Of a stretch of 64,000 nucleotides of DNA, positions 17,606 to 27,251 are shown in pieces. Both the position numbers and the translations under genes were made by a program. Below the pieces are notes generated by a model. The model did no database searches. It was not told the DNA's origin and saw nothing but the letters and a program-made list of their open reading frames with translations. The DNA comes from Pseudoalteromonas shioyasakiensis (GTDB lineage: Bacteria; Pseudomonadota; Gammaproteobacteria; Enterobacterales; Alteromonadaceae): positions 281,371 to 345,370 of the forward strand of contig NZ_LRUE01000005.1 of assembly GCF_001550135.1 (NCBI RefSeq). Direction: 5' to 3'. The number at the start of each line of letters is the position of its first letter. The stretch's first letter is position 1.

Positions 17606-18649
17606 TTATTTTAGGTCAGTCTTCACAACCACATTACTCGCCATACCTTCACACAAATCTGCTGTTATTGTGGCAACAGCTCCATTTATTAGTGCTAAAT
17701 TTGGGGCTACGTGGCCAATGTCGGCATCAACGATAACTGGGAATAAATTACCTTTAAATGCGAGCTCTATTGCTTGGTATTCATCGAAGTAGCAGTCGTT
17801 ATTAATTGCAGGGCTGCGGCCAAATACCACCGCATTTACATCAGTAAAAACATCATTCAACTTTAACGATAACAAACAACGTGCAAGGGCCATCGGACTA
17901 AGCTCTGCATTTTCTAGGTATAAAATTAACCCCTCAGGCGCATACTGCTTTTTAAATTCATGCAATGCATAGTAATTTGAGGGTAACAACAGACCTAACG
18001 TATCTAAACAGCCGCCAATTAAGCGCCCAGACACTTCAATTTGGCGTTTATCTTTATAGTTAATACAGCGCCATTGGCTTGGAGCGGTATAGTCAAATTG
18101 AGCCTCAGGCTTAGCTTTATAATCAATAGGCTTTTGCTGATAAAAAGGCGACGCGACTTGATGCAATTGCTGTTTTTCTTCAAGTGACATAGCACTGAAT
18201 ATGTTTGCTAAATAAACATCGGGATCGTCAGGATGAATTTGCATTAAATTTGCAGCGTGCAAGGTTGCCCTGCCACAACGAGTTGTTAATGCACATGCAA
18301 ACGTGCTGATATCTGAAAAGCCAACCAACCATTTAGGCCTTGCTTTACTTATCGCATTGAAATCCAGAAGAAGTAAAATTTCCATGGTAAGATCACCGCC
18401 CCATGGCGGCATAATGGCTGCTATTGAATCATCAGTTAAATACTGCATTAGCTCATCAGCACGTTGCTTTGCACTATTGTGTGACTGACGTAAACAGGCA
18501 CCTTCAACAACAGTAAAACCTTTGGCGGTTAAGCCATTAAGTACTATGTCTAAGCGTTCATGAAAGACTTTATCAACACCTGATGAAAAAGCACATATGG
18601 CTATTTTATCACCTTGCTCAAGCGGTTTAGGATACTGAATTTTTGCCAT
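17606..18649 (-). CDS. S66 family LD-carboxypeptidase (LdcA/MccF type)
   Basis: This 347-residue cytosolic protein has the S66 serine-peptidase layout. The nucleophile motif GFSD (S112) is preceded by PPWGGD near 81-86, and the C-terminal half carries ENAELSP and DIGHVAPN, which supply the glutamate and histidine of the triad. LdcA removes the terminal D-alanine from muropeptide tetrapeptides during cell-wall recycling. MccF relatives cleave peptide-nucleotide antibiotics (microcin C7). The length and the PPWGGD loop resemble the MccF branch, but sequence reading alone cannot decide the substrate. It is a single gene between converging and same-strand neighbours. Confidence 0.85.
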   Translation of the reverse strand: MAKIQYPKPLEQGDKIAICAFSSGVDKVFHERLDIVLNGLTAKGFTVVEGACLRQSHNSAKQRADELMQYLTDDSIAAIMPPWGGDLTMEILLLLDFNAISKARPKWLVGFSDISTFACALTTRCGRATLHAANLMQIHPDDPDVYLANIFSAMSLEEKQQLHQVASPFYQQKPIDYKAKPEAQFDYTAPSQWRCINYKDKRQIEVSGRLIGGCLDTLGLLLPSNYYALHEFKKQYAPEGLILYLENAELSPMALARCLLSLKLNDVFTDVNAVVFGRSPAINNDCYFDEYQAIELAFKGNLFPVIVDADIGHVAPNLALINGAVATITADLCEGMASNVVVKTDLK

Positions 18650-18717
18650 TATTACTCCTTCATTACGACTGTATGATAGCCAACGTACCGAATAAATCCA
18701 CGCCTGTAAACAGGCAT

Positions 18718-18746
18718 AAAAAAACCGCAGTATGAACTGCGGTTTT
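18718..18746 (-). terminator. Intrinsic terminator of the carAB-greA operon
   Basis: On the minus strand, 11-bp stem AAAACCGCAGT/ACTGCGGTTTT with a 4-base loop and a T run, 22 bases after the greA stop codon. Confidence 0.9.
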
Positions 18747-18767
18747 TCTCAATGCTTGGTTAAGCTA

Positions 18768-19244
18768 CTAAATATACTCAACTTCAATGATTTCGTACTC
18801 TACTTCACCGTTTGGTGTTTTAATGATAACGGCATCATCTACCTCTTTACCAATTAAACCACGCGCGATTGGTGAGTTAACAGAAATCAGGTTATTTTTG
18901 ATATCTGCTTCGTCATCGCCTACGATTTGGTATTTTACTTCAGCATCGGTTTCAACATTAACGATAGTGACCGTTGTGCCAAAAATAACTTTACCTGTGT
19001 TAGGCATTTTAGTTACATCAATGATTTGCACATTTGAAAGCTTCGCTTCAATTTCTTGAATACGGCCTTCGCAGAAACCTTGTTGCTCACGAGCAGCATG
19101 GTATTCAGCGTTTTCTTTCAAATCACCGTGCTCACGTGCTTCAGCGATATCAGCAACGATTTTTGGACGGGTAACTGTTTTTAATTCGTTAAGTTCTTCG
19201 CGCAGTAATGCTGCACCACGAACTGTCATCGGAATTGATTGCAT
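18768..19244 (-). CDS. greA: Transcription elongation factor GreA
   Basis: This 158-residue protein starts at the ATG at 19244 ([18 protein letters not shown], the usual GreA start); the open frame to 19289 is not homologous sequence. The N-terminal coiled coil carries the acidic tip [14 protein letters not shown], whose D and E residues enter the RNA polymerase secondary channel and stimulate cleavage of backtracked RNA. The C-terminal FKBP-like domain ends in [13 protein letters not shown]. It follows carB by 51 bases on the same strand, separated by a perfect hairpin. The carA-carB-greA linkage is also known in Pseudomonas. Confidence 0.97.
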   Translation of the reverse strand: MQSIPMTVRGAALLREELNELKTVTRPKIVADIAEAREHGDLKENAEYHAAREQQGFCEGRIQEIEAKLSNVQIIDVTKMPNTGKVIFGTTVTIVNVETDAEVKYQIVGDDEADIKNNLISVNSPIARGLIGKEVDDAVIIKTPNGEVEYEIIEVEYI

Positions 19245-19261
19245 ATTATTCTCACTTAATC

Positions 19262-19286
19262 CCAAGGGCGATTGCCTCGCCCTTGG
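19262..19286 (-). other. Intercistronic hairpin between carB and greA
   Basis: Perfect 9-bp stem CCAAGGGCG/CGCCCTTGG with a 7-base loop, in the 51 bases separating carB from greA. No T run follows in the direction of transcription. This argues against a terminator and for an RNA-processing or mRNA-stabilising element. Confidence 0.75.
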
Positions 19287-19295
19287 CACATTTCC

Positions 19296-22200
19296 TTAGT
19301 TCATTCGCTGATGTAGTTCCTGAACTGACGTCACCTTGCTACGGTCATCTGCTTGGTTTGCAGTACAGTTAGCAAATGCCGCGTTCAGAGTCGTTGTGTA
19401 GTTAGTCTTATGCTGTAACGCACCACGACGTAACACCTTCGAATCTTCAATCGCTTGGCGGCCTTCAGTAGTGTTTACAATGTAGCTGTATTCACCATTT
19501 TTAATTCTATCAAGAATATGAGGACGACCTTCGTATACTTTATTCACGCGACGAACTGCAATGCCAGCTTCTTCAAGTGCTTTTGCAGTGCCACCTGTCG
19601 CATCTAGCTCGAAACCAAGATCAGTCATGGTTTTAGCTAGTTCAACGATACGTGGTTTGTCACTGTTGCGTACCGATAGTAACGCGCGACCACCGCGTGG
19701 TAAAGTGTTGCTTGCACCTAATTGTGCTTTTGCGAATGCTTCGGCGAAAGTTTCACCAACACCCATTACCTCACCCGTTGAGCGCATTTCTGGGCCACGG
19801 ATTGGGTCAACACCTTGGAACTTAGCAAATGGCAGTACCACTTCTTTTACGCTGTAGTAAGGAGGGATTACTTCTTTTGTAATACCTTGGCTTGCTAGCG
19901 ACTGACCCGCCATACATCGTGCCGCTACTTTAGCAAGTGCAATACCTGTCGCTTTAGAAACAAACGGTACTGTACGCGCAGCACGAGGGTTTACTTCGAT
20001 TAAGTAAACTTTGCCGTCTTTCACAGCAAACTGAGTATTCATCAGACCTACTACGCCAAGCTCTAGTGCCATATCAGTCACTTGCTTACGCATTACGTCT
20101 TGTACTTCAGCAGTTAGTGAGTGAGCTGGTAATGAACACGCTGAGTCACCTGAGTGAACACCTGCTTGCTCAATGTGCTCCATGATACCACCGATGATTA
20201 CTTGCTCACCGTCACAGATAGCATCAACGTCAACTTCGATTGCGTTATCTAAGAAGTGGTCAAGTAGTACTGGCGCTTCATTTGACGCTGATACAGCTTC
20301 AGTCATGTAACGACGTAAATCGTCTTCATCATAAACCACTTCCATTGCGCGACCACCTAGTACGTATGAAGGACGTACAACAAGTGGGAAGCCGATTTCA
20401 GCAGACTTAACAATCGCTTCTTCTAAAGACGTAACTGTTGCATTCTCTGGTTGAAGAAGATCTAGACGCTCAACAAGTTGTTGGAAACGCTCACGGTCTT
20501 CTGCACGGTCGATTGCATCTGGTGAAGTACCAATAACTGGCACGCCATTCGCTTCAAGTTCACGAGCAAGTTTCAGTGGTGTTTGACCACCGTACTGAAC
20601 GATAACACCTTTTGGCTTTTCAACGCGTACGATTTCTAATACATCTTCTAGCGTGATTGGCTCGAAGAATAAACGATCAGATGTGTCGTAGTCAGTTGAA
20701 ACAGTTTCAGGGTTACAGTTAACCATGATTGTTTCATAGCCGTCTTCACGTAAAGCTAATGCTGCGTGAACACAACAGTAATCGAATTCGATACCTTGAC
20801 CGATACGGTTAGGACCACCACCGATTACCATGATTTTATCTTTGTCAGATGGATTAGCTTCACATTCTTCATCATAAGATGAGTACATGTAAGCTGTGTC
20901 TGAGCTGAACTCTGCAGCACAGGTATCAACGCGCTTATATACAGGCACGATATCTAACTGGTGACGCTTCTTACGAATTTCTGCTTCAGAAACACCGGCA
21001 ATTTCAGCGATACGCGCATCAGCAAAACCTTTACGCTTAAGCTTGCGTAAAAACTCAGCATTTAAACCAGCCATACCTACTTCGCTGATTGTTGCTTCGT
21101 CTTTTAAGATGTCTTCGATTTGAACTAAGTACCAAGGGTCAATCTTAGTTAATTCGAATACGTCTTCTACGCTCATACCGTGACGCATTGCATCAGCAAC
21201 GTACCAAATACGCTCAGCACCTGGTTCACGTAATTCACGGATGATTTTTTCTTTTGCTTTCGGATCATCAAGGGCAACAATTGGATTAAAGCCCGTTGCG
21301 CCTACTTCAAGACCACGTAGTGCTTTATGCAGTGATTCTTGTTGGTTACGGCCAATCGCCATAACCTCACCCACAGACTTCATCTGTGTTGTAAGACGGT
21401 CGTTTGAACCTGCGAATTTTTCGAAGTTAAAACGTGGGATCTTAGTAACAACGTAGTCGATTGAAGGCTCGAAAGACGCTGGTGTTTTACCGCCAGTGAT
21501 GTCGTTTTGTAGCTCATCAAGGGTGTAACCTACTGCTAGTTTTGCAGCGATTTTCGCAATTGGGAAACCGGTTGCTTTTGATGCTAGTGCAGAAGAACGC
21601 GATACACGTGGGTTCATCTCGATGATAACCATACGGCCATCAACTGGGTTTACACCAAACTGTACGTTTGAACCACCTGTTTCAACACCGATTTCACGAA
21701 GTACCGCCATCGATGCATTACGCATGATTTGGTATTCTTTATCAGTCAGTGTTTGCGCTGGTGCAACCGTGATTGAGTCACCAGTGTGAACACCCATAGG
21801 GTCAAAGTTTTCGATAGAACATACGATGATACAGTTGTCGTTTTTGTCACGAACAACTTCCATTTCGTACTCTTTCCAACCGATTAATGATTCATCGATT
21901 AAAAGTTCATTTGTTGGTGATAAATCTAAACCACGCTCACAAATTTCATCAAATTCTTCTTGGTTGTATGCAACACCACCACCGGTACCACCCATAGTGA
22001 ATGATGGACGAATGATACATGGGAAACCGATGCGGCTAAGTACATCATGTGCTTCTTCCATTGAGTGAGCGATTTCTGCACGCGGACACTCAAGGCCAAT
22101 GTTCTTCATTGCTACGTCAAAACGCTCACGGTTTTCAGCTTTATCGATTGCATCAGCAGTTGCACCGATTAGCTCAACACCATGTTTTGCCAGTACACCG

Positions 22201-22514
22201 TGCTTATCTAAATCAAGCGCACAGTTTAATGCTGTTTGACCACCCATAGTAGGCAGTACTGCATCTGGCTTTTCTTTTTCAATGATTTTCTCTACCACTT
22301 CCCAGTGAATTGGCTCGATGTACGTCGCATCCGCCATTTCAGGGTCAGTCATGATAGTTGCAGGGTTCGAGTTTACAAGAATTACTCGAAAGCCTTCTTC
22401 TCGTAGTGCTTTACACGCTTGTGCACCAGAGTAGTCAAATTCACAAGCTTGACCGATTACGATCGGGCCTGCGCCTAAGATAAGAATGCTTTTTATGTCG
22501 GTACGTTTTGGCAT
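19296..22514 (-). CDS. carB: Carbamoyl-phosphate synthase large subunit
   Basis: This 1072-residue protein makes carbamoyl phosphate for arginine and pyrimidine synthesis from bicarbonate, ammonia (channelled from CarA) and two ATP. Two homologous ATP-grasp halves are clear: [17 protein letters not shown] at residues 14-30 and its counterpart [17 protein letters not shown] near 565. [16 protein letters not shown] and [16 protein letters not shown] are the matching metal-binding segments. The C-terminal MGS-like allosteric domain ([20 protein letters not shown]) binds UMP and ornithine in E. coli. It follows carA by 16 bases. Confidence 0.98.
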   Translation of the reverse strand: MPKRTDIKSILILGAGPIVIGQACEFDYSGAQACKALREEGFRVILVNSNPATIMTDPEMADATYIEPIHWEVVEKIIEKEKPDAVLPTMGGQTALNCALDLDKHGVLAKHGVELIGATADAIDKAENRERFDVAMKNIGLECPRAEIAHSMEEAHDVLSRIGFPCIIRPSFTMGGTGGGVAYNQEEFDEICERGLDLSPTNELLIDESLIGWKEYEMEVVRDKNDNCIIVCSIENFDPMGVHTGDSITVAPAQTLTDKEYQIMRNASMAVLREIGVETGGSNVQFGVNPVDGRMVIIEMNPRVSRSSALASKATGFPIAKIAAKLAVGYTLDELQNDITGGKTPASFEPSIDYVVTKIPRFNFEKFAGSNDRLTTQMKSVGEVMAIGRNQQESLHKALRGLEVGATGFNPIVALDDPKAKEKIIRELREPGAERIWYVADAMRHGMSVEDVFELTKIDPWYLVQIEDILKDEATISEVGMAGLNAEFLRKLKRKGFADARIAEIAGVSEAEIRKKRHQLDIVPVYKRVDTCAAEFSSDTAYMYSSYDEECEANPSDKDKIMVIGGGPNRIGQGIEFDYCCVHAALALREDGYETIMVNCNPETVSTDYDTSDRLFFEPITLEDVLEIVRVEKPKGVIVQYGGQTPLKLARELEANGVPVIGTSPDAIDRAEDRERFQQLVERLDLLQPENATVTSLEEAIVKSAEIGFPLVVRPSYVLGGRAMEVVYDEDDLRRYMTEAVSASNEAPVLLDHFLDNAIEVDVDAICDGEQVIIGGIMEHIEQAGVHSGDSACSLPAHSLTAEVQDVMRKQVTDMALELGVVGLMNTQFAVKDGKVYLIEVNPRAARTVPFVSKATGIALAKVAARCMAGQSLASQGITKEVIPPYYSVKEVVLPFAKFQGVDPIRGPEMRSTGEVMGVGETFAEAFAKAQLGASNTLPRGGRALLSVRNSDKPRIVELAKTMTDLGFELDATGGTAKALEEAGIAVRRVNKVYEGRPHILDRIKNGEYSYIVNTTEGRQAIEDSKVLRRGALQHKTNYTTTLNAAFANCTANQADDRSKVTSVQELHQRMN

Positions 22515-22530
22515 TGTTACTCCGGTTAAA

Positions 22531-23667
22531 TTAGTTAGAACGAGTTTGCATCAGGTCGATGAAGTGGTCAAATAATGGTGCCGCATCATGTGGACCTGGG
22601 CTTGCTTCAGGGTGACCTTGGAAGCTAAATGCAGGCTTGTCTGTGCGGTGAATACCTTGTAGCGTACCATCGAATAAAGAAACGTGAGTTGCACGTAAAT
22701 TCGCTGGTAATGTTGCTTCGTCAGCTGCGAAACCGTGGTTTTGCGCTGTGATCATTACAACATTGCGGTCAAGGTCTTTAACTGGGTGGTTACCACCGTG
22801 GTGACCAAACTTCATTTTCACCGTTTGTGCACCTGAAGCAAGTGCAAGTAATTGGTGACCTAAACAGATACCAAAAATTGGCGTGTCTGTTTCTAGGAAA
22901 GTTTTAATTGCTTCAATCGCGTAAGTACACGGCTCAGGGTCGCCTGGGCCATTTGATAAGAAGATACCGTCTGGGTTTAATGCCAGTACGTCTTCTGCAG
23001 ATGTTTGTGCAGGAACAACGGTTAATTTACAACCGCGGTCAACTAACATACGTAAGATATTACGTTTAACACCGAAGTCATAAGCAACAACGTGGAACTT
23101 CTCGTCTGCTGCTTCTAGCGTTTTAAAGCCTGAACCTAACGTCCAGCTTGATTCGCGCCACTCAAAATTTTCCTTGGTTGAGACAACTTTTGCTAAATCC
23201 ATGCCTTTTAAGCCTGGGAAGGCTTGCGCAGCTTCAAGCGCTTTATTCTCATCTAACTCGTCGCCTGCAATGATACAACCATTTTGAGCGCCTTTATCAC
23301 GTAAGATACGTGTTAATTTACGAGTGTCGATGTCAGCAATACCTAAGATATTGCGTTCTTTTAAGTAATCACTTAACGATTGCTCGTTACGGAAATTACT
23401 TGCTAGCAGTGGCAAATCACGGATCACTAGGCCTTTAGCCCAGATTTGACCCGCTTCTTCGTCTTCGCTGTTAGTACCCGTATTACCGATATGTGGGTAC
23501 GTCAAAGTTACGATTTGTTCCGCGTATGAAGGGTCAGTCAAAATTTCTTGATAACCAGTCATAGACGTATTGAATACTACTTCACCGACTGACATGCCGT
23601 CAGCGCCGATTGCAGTACCGCGAAACACTGTGCCGTCTTCTAGGACTAACAGAGCGGATTTAGTCAA
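22531..23667 (-). CDS. carA: Carbamoyl-phosphate synthase small (glutaminase) subunit
   Basis: This 378-residue class I glutamine amidotransferase hydrolyses glutamine and passes ammonia to CarB. The nucleophile cysteine is in [13 protein letters not shown] (about residue 265), and the partner His-Glu in [11 protein letters not shown] near 350. The start is a TTG at 23667 behind a perfect AGGAGG; E. coli carA also starts with TTG. The TTG overlaps the TGA of a 26-codon leader ORF that spans a terminator-like hairpin, suggesting attenuation. dapB lies upstream on the same strand, as in E. coli. Confidence 0.97.
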   Translation of the reverse strand: MTKSALLVLEDGTVFRGTAIGADGMSVGEVVFNTSMTGYQEILTDPSYAEQIVTLTYPHIGNTGTNSEDEEAGQIWAKGLVIRDLPLLASNFRNEQSLSDYLKERNILGIADIDTRKLTRILRDKGAQNGCIIAGDELDENKALEAAQAFPGLKGMDLAKVVSTKENFEWRESSWTLGSGFKTLEAADEKFHVVAYDFGVKRNILRMLVDRGCKLTVVPAQTSAEDVLALNPDGIFLSNGPGDPEPCTYAIEAIKTFLETDTPIFGICLGHQLLALASGAQTVKMKFGHHGGNHPVKDLDRNVVMITAQNHGFAADEATLPANLRATHVSLFDGTLQGIHRTDKPAFSFQGHPEASPGPHDAAPLFDHFIDLMQTRSN

Positions 23668-23744
23668 GTTAACCTCCTAACAGTAAAAAACGGGAGTAAA
23701 GTCATTTGCTCTACTGCCCGTTTATAGCGATTGGAAACACGCAT
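23664..23744 (-). CDS. Putative carA leader peptide (26 aa)
   Basis: A minus-strand ATG at 23744 opens a 26-codon ORF beginning MRVSNRYKR and ending in TGA at 23666-23664, overlapping the carA TTG start. It runs through the attenuator-like hairpin at 23689-23722. It has four arginine codons in its first and last parts (R2, R6, R9, R23-R24). The arrangement resembles pyrBI attenuation in E. coli, where a translated leader crosses the terminator. The weak point is the start: no clear Shine-Dalgarno precedes the ATG. It is too short for ordinary gene finding, and whether it is translated is inference. Confidence 0.45.
   Translation of the reverse strand: MRVSNRYKRAVEQMTLLPFFTVRRLT
23685..23722 (-). 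terminator. Attenuator-like terminator in the carA leader
   Basis: On the minus strand AACGGG pairs with CCCGTT, and inside it AGTAGAG pairs with CTTTACT (one bulged C, one G-U pair). The loop has 7 bases, and the T run directly follows. The hairpin ends 18 bases before the carA start. No promoter could fit between it and carA, so carA must be expressed by reading through it. It could partly also terminate dapB transcripts. Confidence 0.65.
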
Positions 23745-23770
23745 TTATGAATTTTTGGCAAATTGGCGCT

Positions 23771-23800
23771 ATTCTACAGTAAATTAGCACTCAGATCTAA
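23771..23800 (-). promoter_or_regulatory. Candidate sigma-70 promoter of carA leader transcript
   Basis: On the minus strand TAGAAT (23776-23771) is a good -10 hexamer; TTAGAT 18 bases upstream is a weak -35. Transcription would begin near 23764, giving a leader of about 95 bases that includes the short ORF and hairpin. Confidence 0.4.
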
Positions 23801-23874
23801 TCTTAATTAATAAAATAGTAAAAATAAGCGTTATTAACTAAAAATTCACTGAAACTGCCAAAAAAGAAACTAAA

Positions 23875-24672
23875 CTACTTCAAGTCAAGCACATCTTGCA
23901 TGTCATAAAGTCCAGCTGGTTTACTTTTCAACCAGCCCGCAGCTCTTACAGCACCTAATGCGAAGGTCATTCTTGAACTTGCTTTATGAGTTAATTCTAG
24001 CCTTTCGCCAGAAGTTGCGAAATATGCGGTGTGTTCACCTACTATATCTCCGCCTCTCATGACTGAATAACCGATTTCATTTTGCGATTTAGCGTGTTCG
24101 TCATTGCTTCTATCAAAACGCGCGACTTCATCATGCTGCCAACCTTTTGCCTCGGCAATCGCTTCACCAATTGCCAATGCAGTTCCTGATGGCGCATCGA
24201 TTTTGTGACGATGGTGGGCCTCAAATATTTCGATATCCATATCATCGCCAAACTTCACAGCCGCAGTCTGCACTAAGTTAAGCAGTAAATTCACACCTAC
24301 GCTATAGTTGCGGGCAAAAACAATCGGAATGTGTTTCGCGGCATCATTAAGCGCATCAAGATCATCTTGGTTAAGGCCCGTAGTACCAATTACCATGGCG
24401 ATATTTTTTTCGACCGCTGTTTTTAAATGGTTGCGCATTCCTGCCGGTAAAGTGAAATCAATCAATACATCTGCATCTTTTACGTCTGTTTCTTTACTAA
24501 ATGATACATCTGCTGATGCAGCGCTGTTTAATTGATTAACCGCAATATCTAAAAGTGGCGAGTTATCACGCACGTACGCGCCCGTTAATGTTGCGTCATC
24601 TTTTTTTGAGACAGCTTCTAAAAGTGCAAGTCCCATGCGGCCGTTTGCGCCAAATACACCTATGCGGTTCAT
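23875..24672 (-). CDS. dapB: 4-hydroxy-tetrahydrodipicolinate reductase
   Basis: This 265-residue enzyme of the lysine and diaminopimelate pathway reduces hydroxy-tetrahydrodipicolinate with NAD(P)H. The N-terminal nucleotide-binding motif GVFGANGRMG is at residues 5-14. The family signature EAHHRHKIDAPSGTALAIGE sits near residues 150-169, with the catalytic histidine and lysine, and VIGTTGL near 94-100. It lies directly upstream of carA on the same strand but about 200 bases away, so carAB probably has its own promoter. Confidence 0.97.
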   Translation of the reverse strand: MNRIGVFGANGRMGLALLEAVSKKDDATLTGAYVRDNSPLLDIAVNQLNSAASADVSFSKETDVKDADVLIDFTLPAGMRNHLKTAVEKNIAMVIGTTGLNQDDLDALNDAAKHIPIVFARNYSVGVNLLLNLVQTAAVKFGDDMDIEIFEAHHRHKIDAPSGTALAIGEAIAEAKGWQHDEVARFDRSNDEHAKSQNEIGYSVMRGGDIVGEHTAYFATSGERLELTHKASSRMTFALGAVRAAGWLKSKPAGLYDMQDVLDLK

Positions 24673-24952
24673 ATAGTTACCTTATCTATTCTTCTTAGCT
24701 GGCTGGATTTTATCGAAAACTCATGTAATAGTCAGGTTAGCTTATAAAAAATACAGAGCTAATTTTAGATTTATTAATAGAACAACAATAATAACAGATA
24801 GTCTTTGCATTTAGCCATCTATACATTTAAACTTCTTCCTTTGCGCCGATTTGGTCTTTGGCTTGCGGGCGCTGTTGTTGTCTTTTAGACACAACTAAAT
24901 ACAGCTAAAAGAAGTGTTTGGCTGTGTTATTGGTTATCTAACGAGGAATATG

Positions 24953-26266
24953 ATGCAGCCATCATTTAATAAAACAAAAGCAAAACTTTCTTTGCTGCCG
25001 CTTTTGGTGTTTGTCGGCTTATTTTTAGGCGCTGGCTTATACTTACAGTCTCAAGGTGTCGATTACGCCTTCTATCAATTGCCTGCTCCTGTGGCAATTT
25101 TGCCAGCCATCATGCTGGCGTTTATCTTAAATAAAAATACCATCAACCACAGTGTTGAAACCTTTATTAAAGGTGCTGGCCATAGCAACATTATCACTAT
25201 GTGTTTGATTTATCTGCTGGCCGGTGCGTTTTCTGCGGTTGCTGGTGCGACCGGTGGTGTTGATGCCGTAGTTAATGCCGGTTTATCACTTATTCCACCT
25301 GCTCTGTTACTACCAGGATTATTTTTAATTGCTGCGGTAGTGTCGACTGCGATGGGTACTTCAATGGGTACTATCGGTGCGATTGGCCCGATTGCTTATG
25401 CCGTCGCCCAAAAAACAGGCATTGATCCATCTCTGATGGCAGGCACGATTGTATCAGGTGCCATGTTTGGTGATAACTTATCAATCATCTCTGACACAAC
25501 TATTGCTGCAACCCGCACGCAAGGCTGTGAAATGAAAGATAAATTTCGTGAGAACTTAAAAATCGCCTTACCTGCTGCGGCATTAACTATCGGCTTGTTA
25601 TTCTTCTTAACGCCTGCAGCAGAAGCTGTAGAAACACAAGACTTCGATATCTTACTAGTATTACCTTATGCCTTTATCTTAGTGCTCGCGGTAATGGGCT
25701 TTAACGTATTCGTGGTGCTGTTTAGCGGTATAATCTTCGCTGCACTTATGGGCTTTACTGGCAGCTATGAAGGTGCAAGCTTTGTAAAAGATGTTTATAA
25801 AGGCTTTACTGATATGCAGGAAATTTTCTTGCTATCGATGTTTATTGGCGGTCTTTCAGAGTTTATCCGTATTAATGGTGGTCTTGATTATATTGCTAAC
25901 AAAATTCAGGCAATTACAAAAATCATTGCAAAATGGCACCGTAAAGTAGCAGATCAATTAGGTATTGCTGCACTGGTGATGACTAGTAACTTATGTATTG
26001 CCAATAATACCGTGTCTATTATTGTTGCAGGCCCAATTGCTAAAAAATTAGCAGATGATGGCGAAATTACAGGCAAGCGTTCAGCAAGCTTACTTGATAT
26101 TTTTGCTTGTGTTACGCAAGGCTCATTGCCGTATGGCGCACAAGCACTTCTACTCGGCGCAACATTCAAAATTAGCCCATGGGAAGTCTCTACCTCTTCT
26201 TACTACTGCTTTATTCTTGCCTTTACTGCCGTTGCAGTAATTTGCTTACGCCGAAATAAAGCATAA
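24953..26266 (+). CDS. NhaC-family Na+/H+ antiporter
   Basis: This 437-residue protein has about eleven membrane segments. GAGGA at 24943-24947 favours the second of two adjacent ATGs (24953); a GTG at 24914 would add 13 residues without a binding site. Characteristic NhaC segments are VSTAMGTSMGTIGAIGPIAYA, SGAMFGDNLSIISDTTIAAT and TQGSLPYGAQALLL. Family members exchange sodium for protons or carry organic anions in exchange, useful in a salty habitat. The exact substrate is uncertain. It stands alone, divergent from dapB. Confidence 0.87.
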   Translation: MQPSFNKTKAKLSLLPLLVFVGLFLGAGLYLQSQGVDYAFYQLPAPVAILPAIMLAFILNKNTINHSVETFIKGAGHSNIITMCLIYLLAGAFSAVAGATGGVDAVVNAGLSLIPPALLLPGLFLIAAVVSTAMGTSMGTIGAIGPIAYAVAQKTGIDPSLMAGTIVSGAMFGDNLSIISDTTIAATRTQGCEMKDKFRENLKIALPAAALTIGLLFFLTPAAEAVETQDFDILLVLPYAFILVLAVMGFNVFVVLFSGIIFAALMGFTGSYEGASFVKDVYKGFTDMQEIFLLSMFIGGLSEFIRINGGLDYIANKIQAITKIIAKWHRKVADQLGIAALVMTSNLCIANNTVSIIVAGPIAKKLADDGEITGKRSASLLDIFACVTQGSLPYGAQALLLGATFKISPWEVSTSSYYCFILAFTAVAVICLRRNKA

Positions 26267-26284
26267 CTTAAATAATTTTTCTCA

Positions 26285-26318
26285 AGATACGCCCAAATAT
26301 GGGCGTATCTGCTATAAT
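26285..26318 (+). promoter_or_regulatory. Inverted repeat and extended -10 promoter before ompK
   Basis: A perfect 10-bp inverted repeat, AGATACGCCC and GGGCGTATCT with a 6-base spacer (26285-26310), abuts TGCTATAAT, an extended -10 element (26310-26318). The repeat covers the -35 position. With no T run after it, it looks more like an operator, or a terminator relic of the nhaC gene, than a normal terminator. Confidence 0.5.
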
Positions 26319-26358
26319 CCAACCTTTGTATCCCCCTTTACACCATCAATATTGAGAT

Positions 26359-27141
26359 ATGAACTTGAAAAAGATCCTTTCTGTTGCTGCGCTTTGTGCA
26401 GTAAGTACTTCGAGCTATGCCGCTAATTGGAGCTCTACGCAATTACACGTTAATAACGGTGAACACAAAAACCCGTTTTCATTAACTAAGTCAAATACCA
26501 CGGTTGTATCACTACAGCATGCGTCTGGATATGACTATGGCGACAACTTCTTTTTTATTGATTACAGCGACGACGACCGTCAAGATGGCTATCAAGATAA
26601 AGACTTTTACGGTGAGTGGTATTCAACATTTAGCTTATCAAAAATCTCTGGCAGTGATTTCTCATACGGCGCAATTGCTGATGTGGGTTTAACGGCAGGT
26701 TTTAATGCCGCAGGTGACTCGAAAGTTCTTAAGTATTTACCTGGTGTAAAGCTTAGCTGGCAAGCACCGGGCTTTAGCTTTTTATCTACTTTATTTACCG
26801 CTTACATCGATGACAGTGAAGGCGTAGCACGCGGTGGTGCACCAACTGAAACAAACAGCTGGATGATTGATGTTGCTTGGGGCTACCCATTTACTATTGG
26901 CTCACAAAAGTTCAACGTAACAGGCCATGTTGAATACATTGCAGAGCGTGAAAATGAATTTGGCGAAGATGTTAAAGCGTGGATTTTAGCGCAGCCAATC
27001 ATTACGTGGGATTTAGGTCACGCAATGAGCATGAAAGAAAACACCTTACTGCTAGGCCTTGAGTGGCAATACTGGCACAACAAGCTAGGTACAGACACAA
27101 CTGAGTCAGTACCACAACTTCACGTTGAGTGGACGTTCTAA
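26359..27141 (+). CDS. ompK: OmpK/Tsx-family outer-membrane channel
   Basis: This 260-residue protein has a signal peptide (ending SSYAAN at about 21-23) followed by alternating beta strands and a C-terminal phenylalanine (HVEWTF). The strands FFFIDYSDD, FYGEWYSTFSLSKISG and LLLGLEWQYWHNKLG match the nucleoside-specific channel family that includes Tsx and Vibrio OmpK, a phage receptor. It probably lets nucleosides or similar small molecules through the outer membrane. It has its own promoter and terminator, with a heptamer repeat between the stop codon and the terminator. Confidence 0.85.
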   Translation: MNLKKILSVAALCAVSTSSYAANWSSTQLHVNNGEHKNPFSLTKSNTTVVSLQHASGYDYGDNFFFIDYSDDDRQDGYQDKDFYGEWYSTFSLSKISGSDFSYGAIADVGLTAGFNAAGDSKVLKYLPGVKLSWQAPGFSFLSTLFTAYIDDSEGVARGGAPTETNSWMIDVAWGYPFTIGSQKFNVTGHVEYIAERENEFGEDVKAWILAQPIITWDLGHAMSMKENTLLLGLEWQYWHNKLGTDTTESVPQLHVEWTF

Positions 27142-27143
27142 TA

Positions 27144-27192
27144 AGCTGAAAGCTGAAAGCTGAAAGCTGAAAGCTGAAAGCTGAAAGCTGAA
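27144..27192. repeat. Tandem array of seven AGCTGAA heptamers
   Basis: Seven perfect copies of the 7-base unit AGCTGAA begin two bases after the ompK stop codon and end just before its terminator. The array is outside coding sequence. Copy-number change by slippage is likely but would not alter ompK. A degenerate version of the same heptamer lies at 14887-14914. Confidence 0.95.
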
Positions 27193-27198
27193 AAAATT

Positions 27199-27233
27199 AA
27201 AGCCTGTAGTCATCACTGAGTACAGGCTTTTTT
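27199..27233. terminator. Bidirectional terminator between ompK and M48 protease gene
   Basis: 10-bp stem AAAGCCTGTA/TACAGGCTTT with a 12-base loop, T run on the right and A run on the left, so it can serve both converging genes. Confidence 0.88.
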
Positions 27234-27251
27234 AATTTCTATAGATACTCT

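Noticed and set aside
23784..23792. TTAGCACTC, an exact CIRCE left arm, upstream of carA
   Set aside because: The right arm at the required 9-base spacing matches only 3 of 9 positions. A lone 9-mer is expected by chance, and carAB is not a chaperone operon.
23668..23874. ArgR boxes at carA
   Set aside because: Only half sites (TGAAT followed by poor second halves) were found; the perfect boxes lie near gltB instead.
27144..27192. Heptamer array as a CRISPR
   Set aside because: Units are 7 bases with no spacers, and there are no cas genes.
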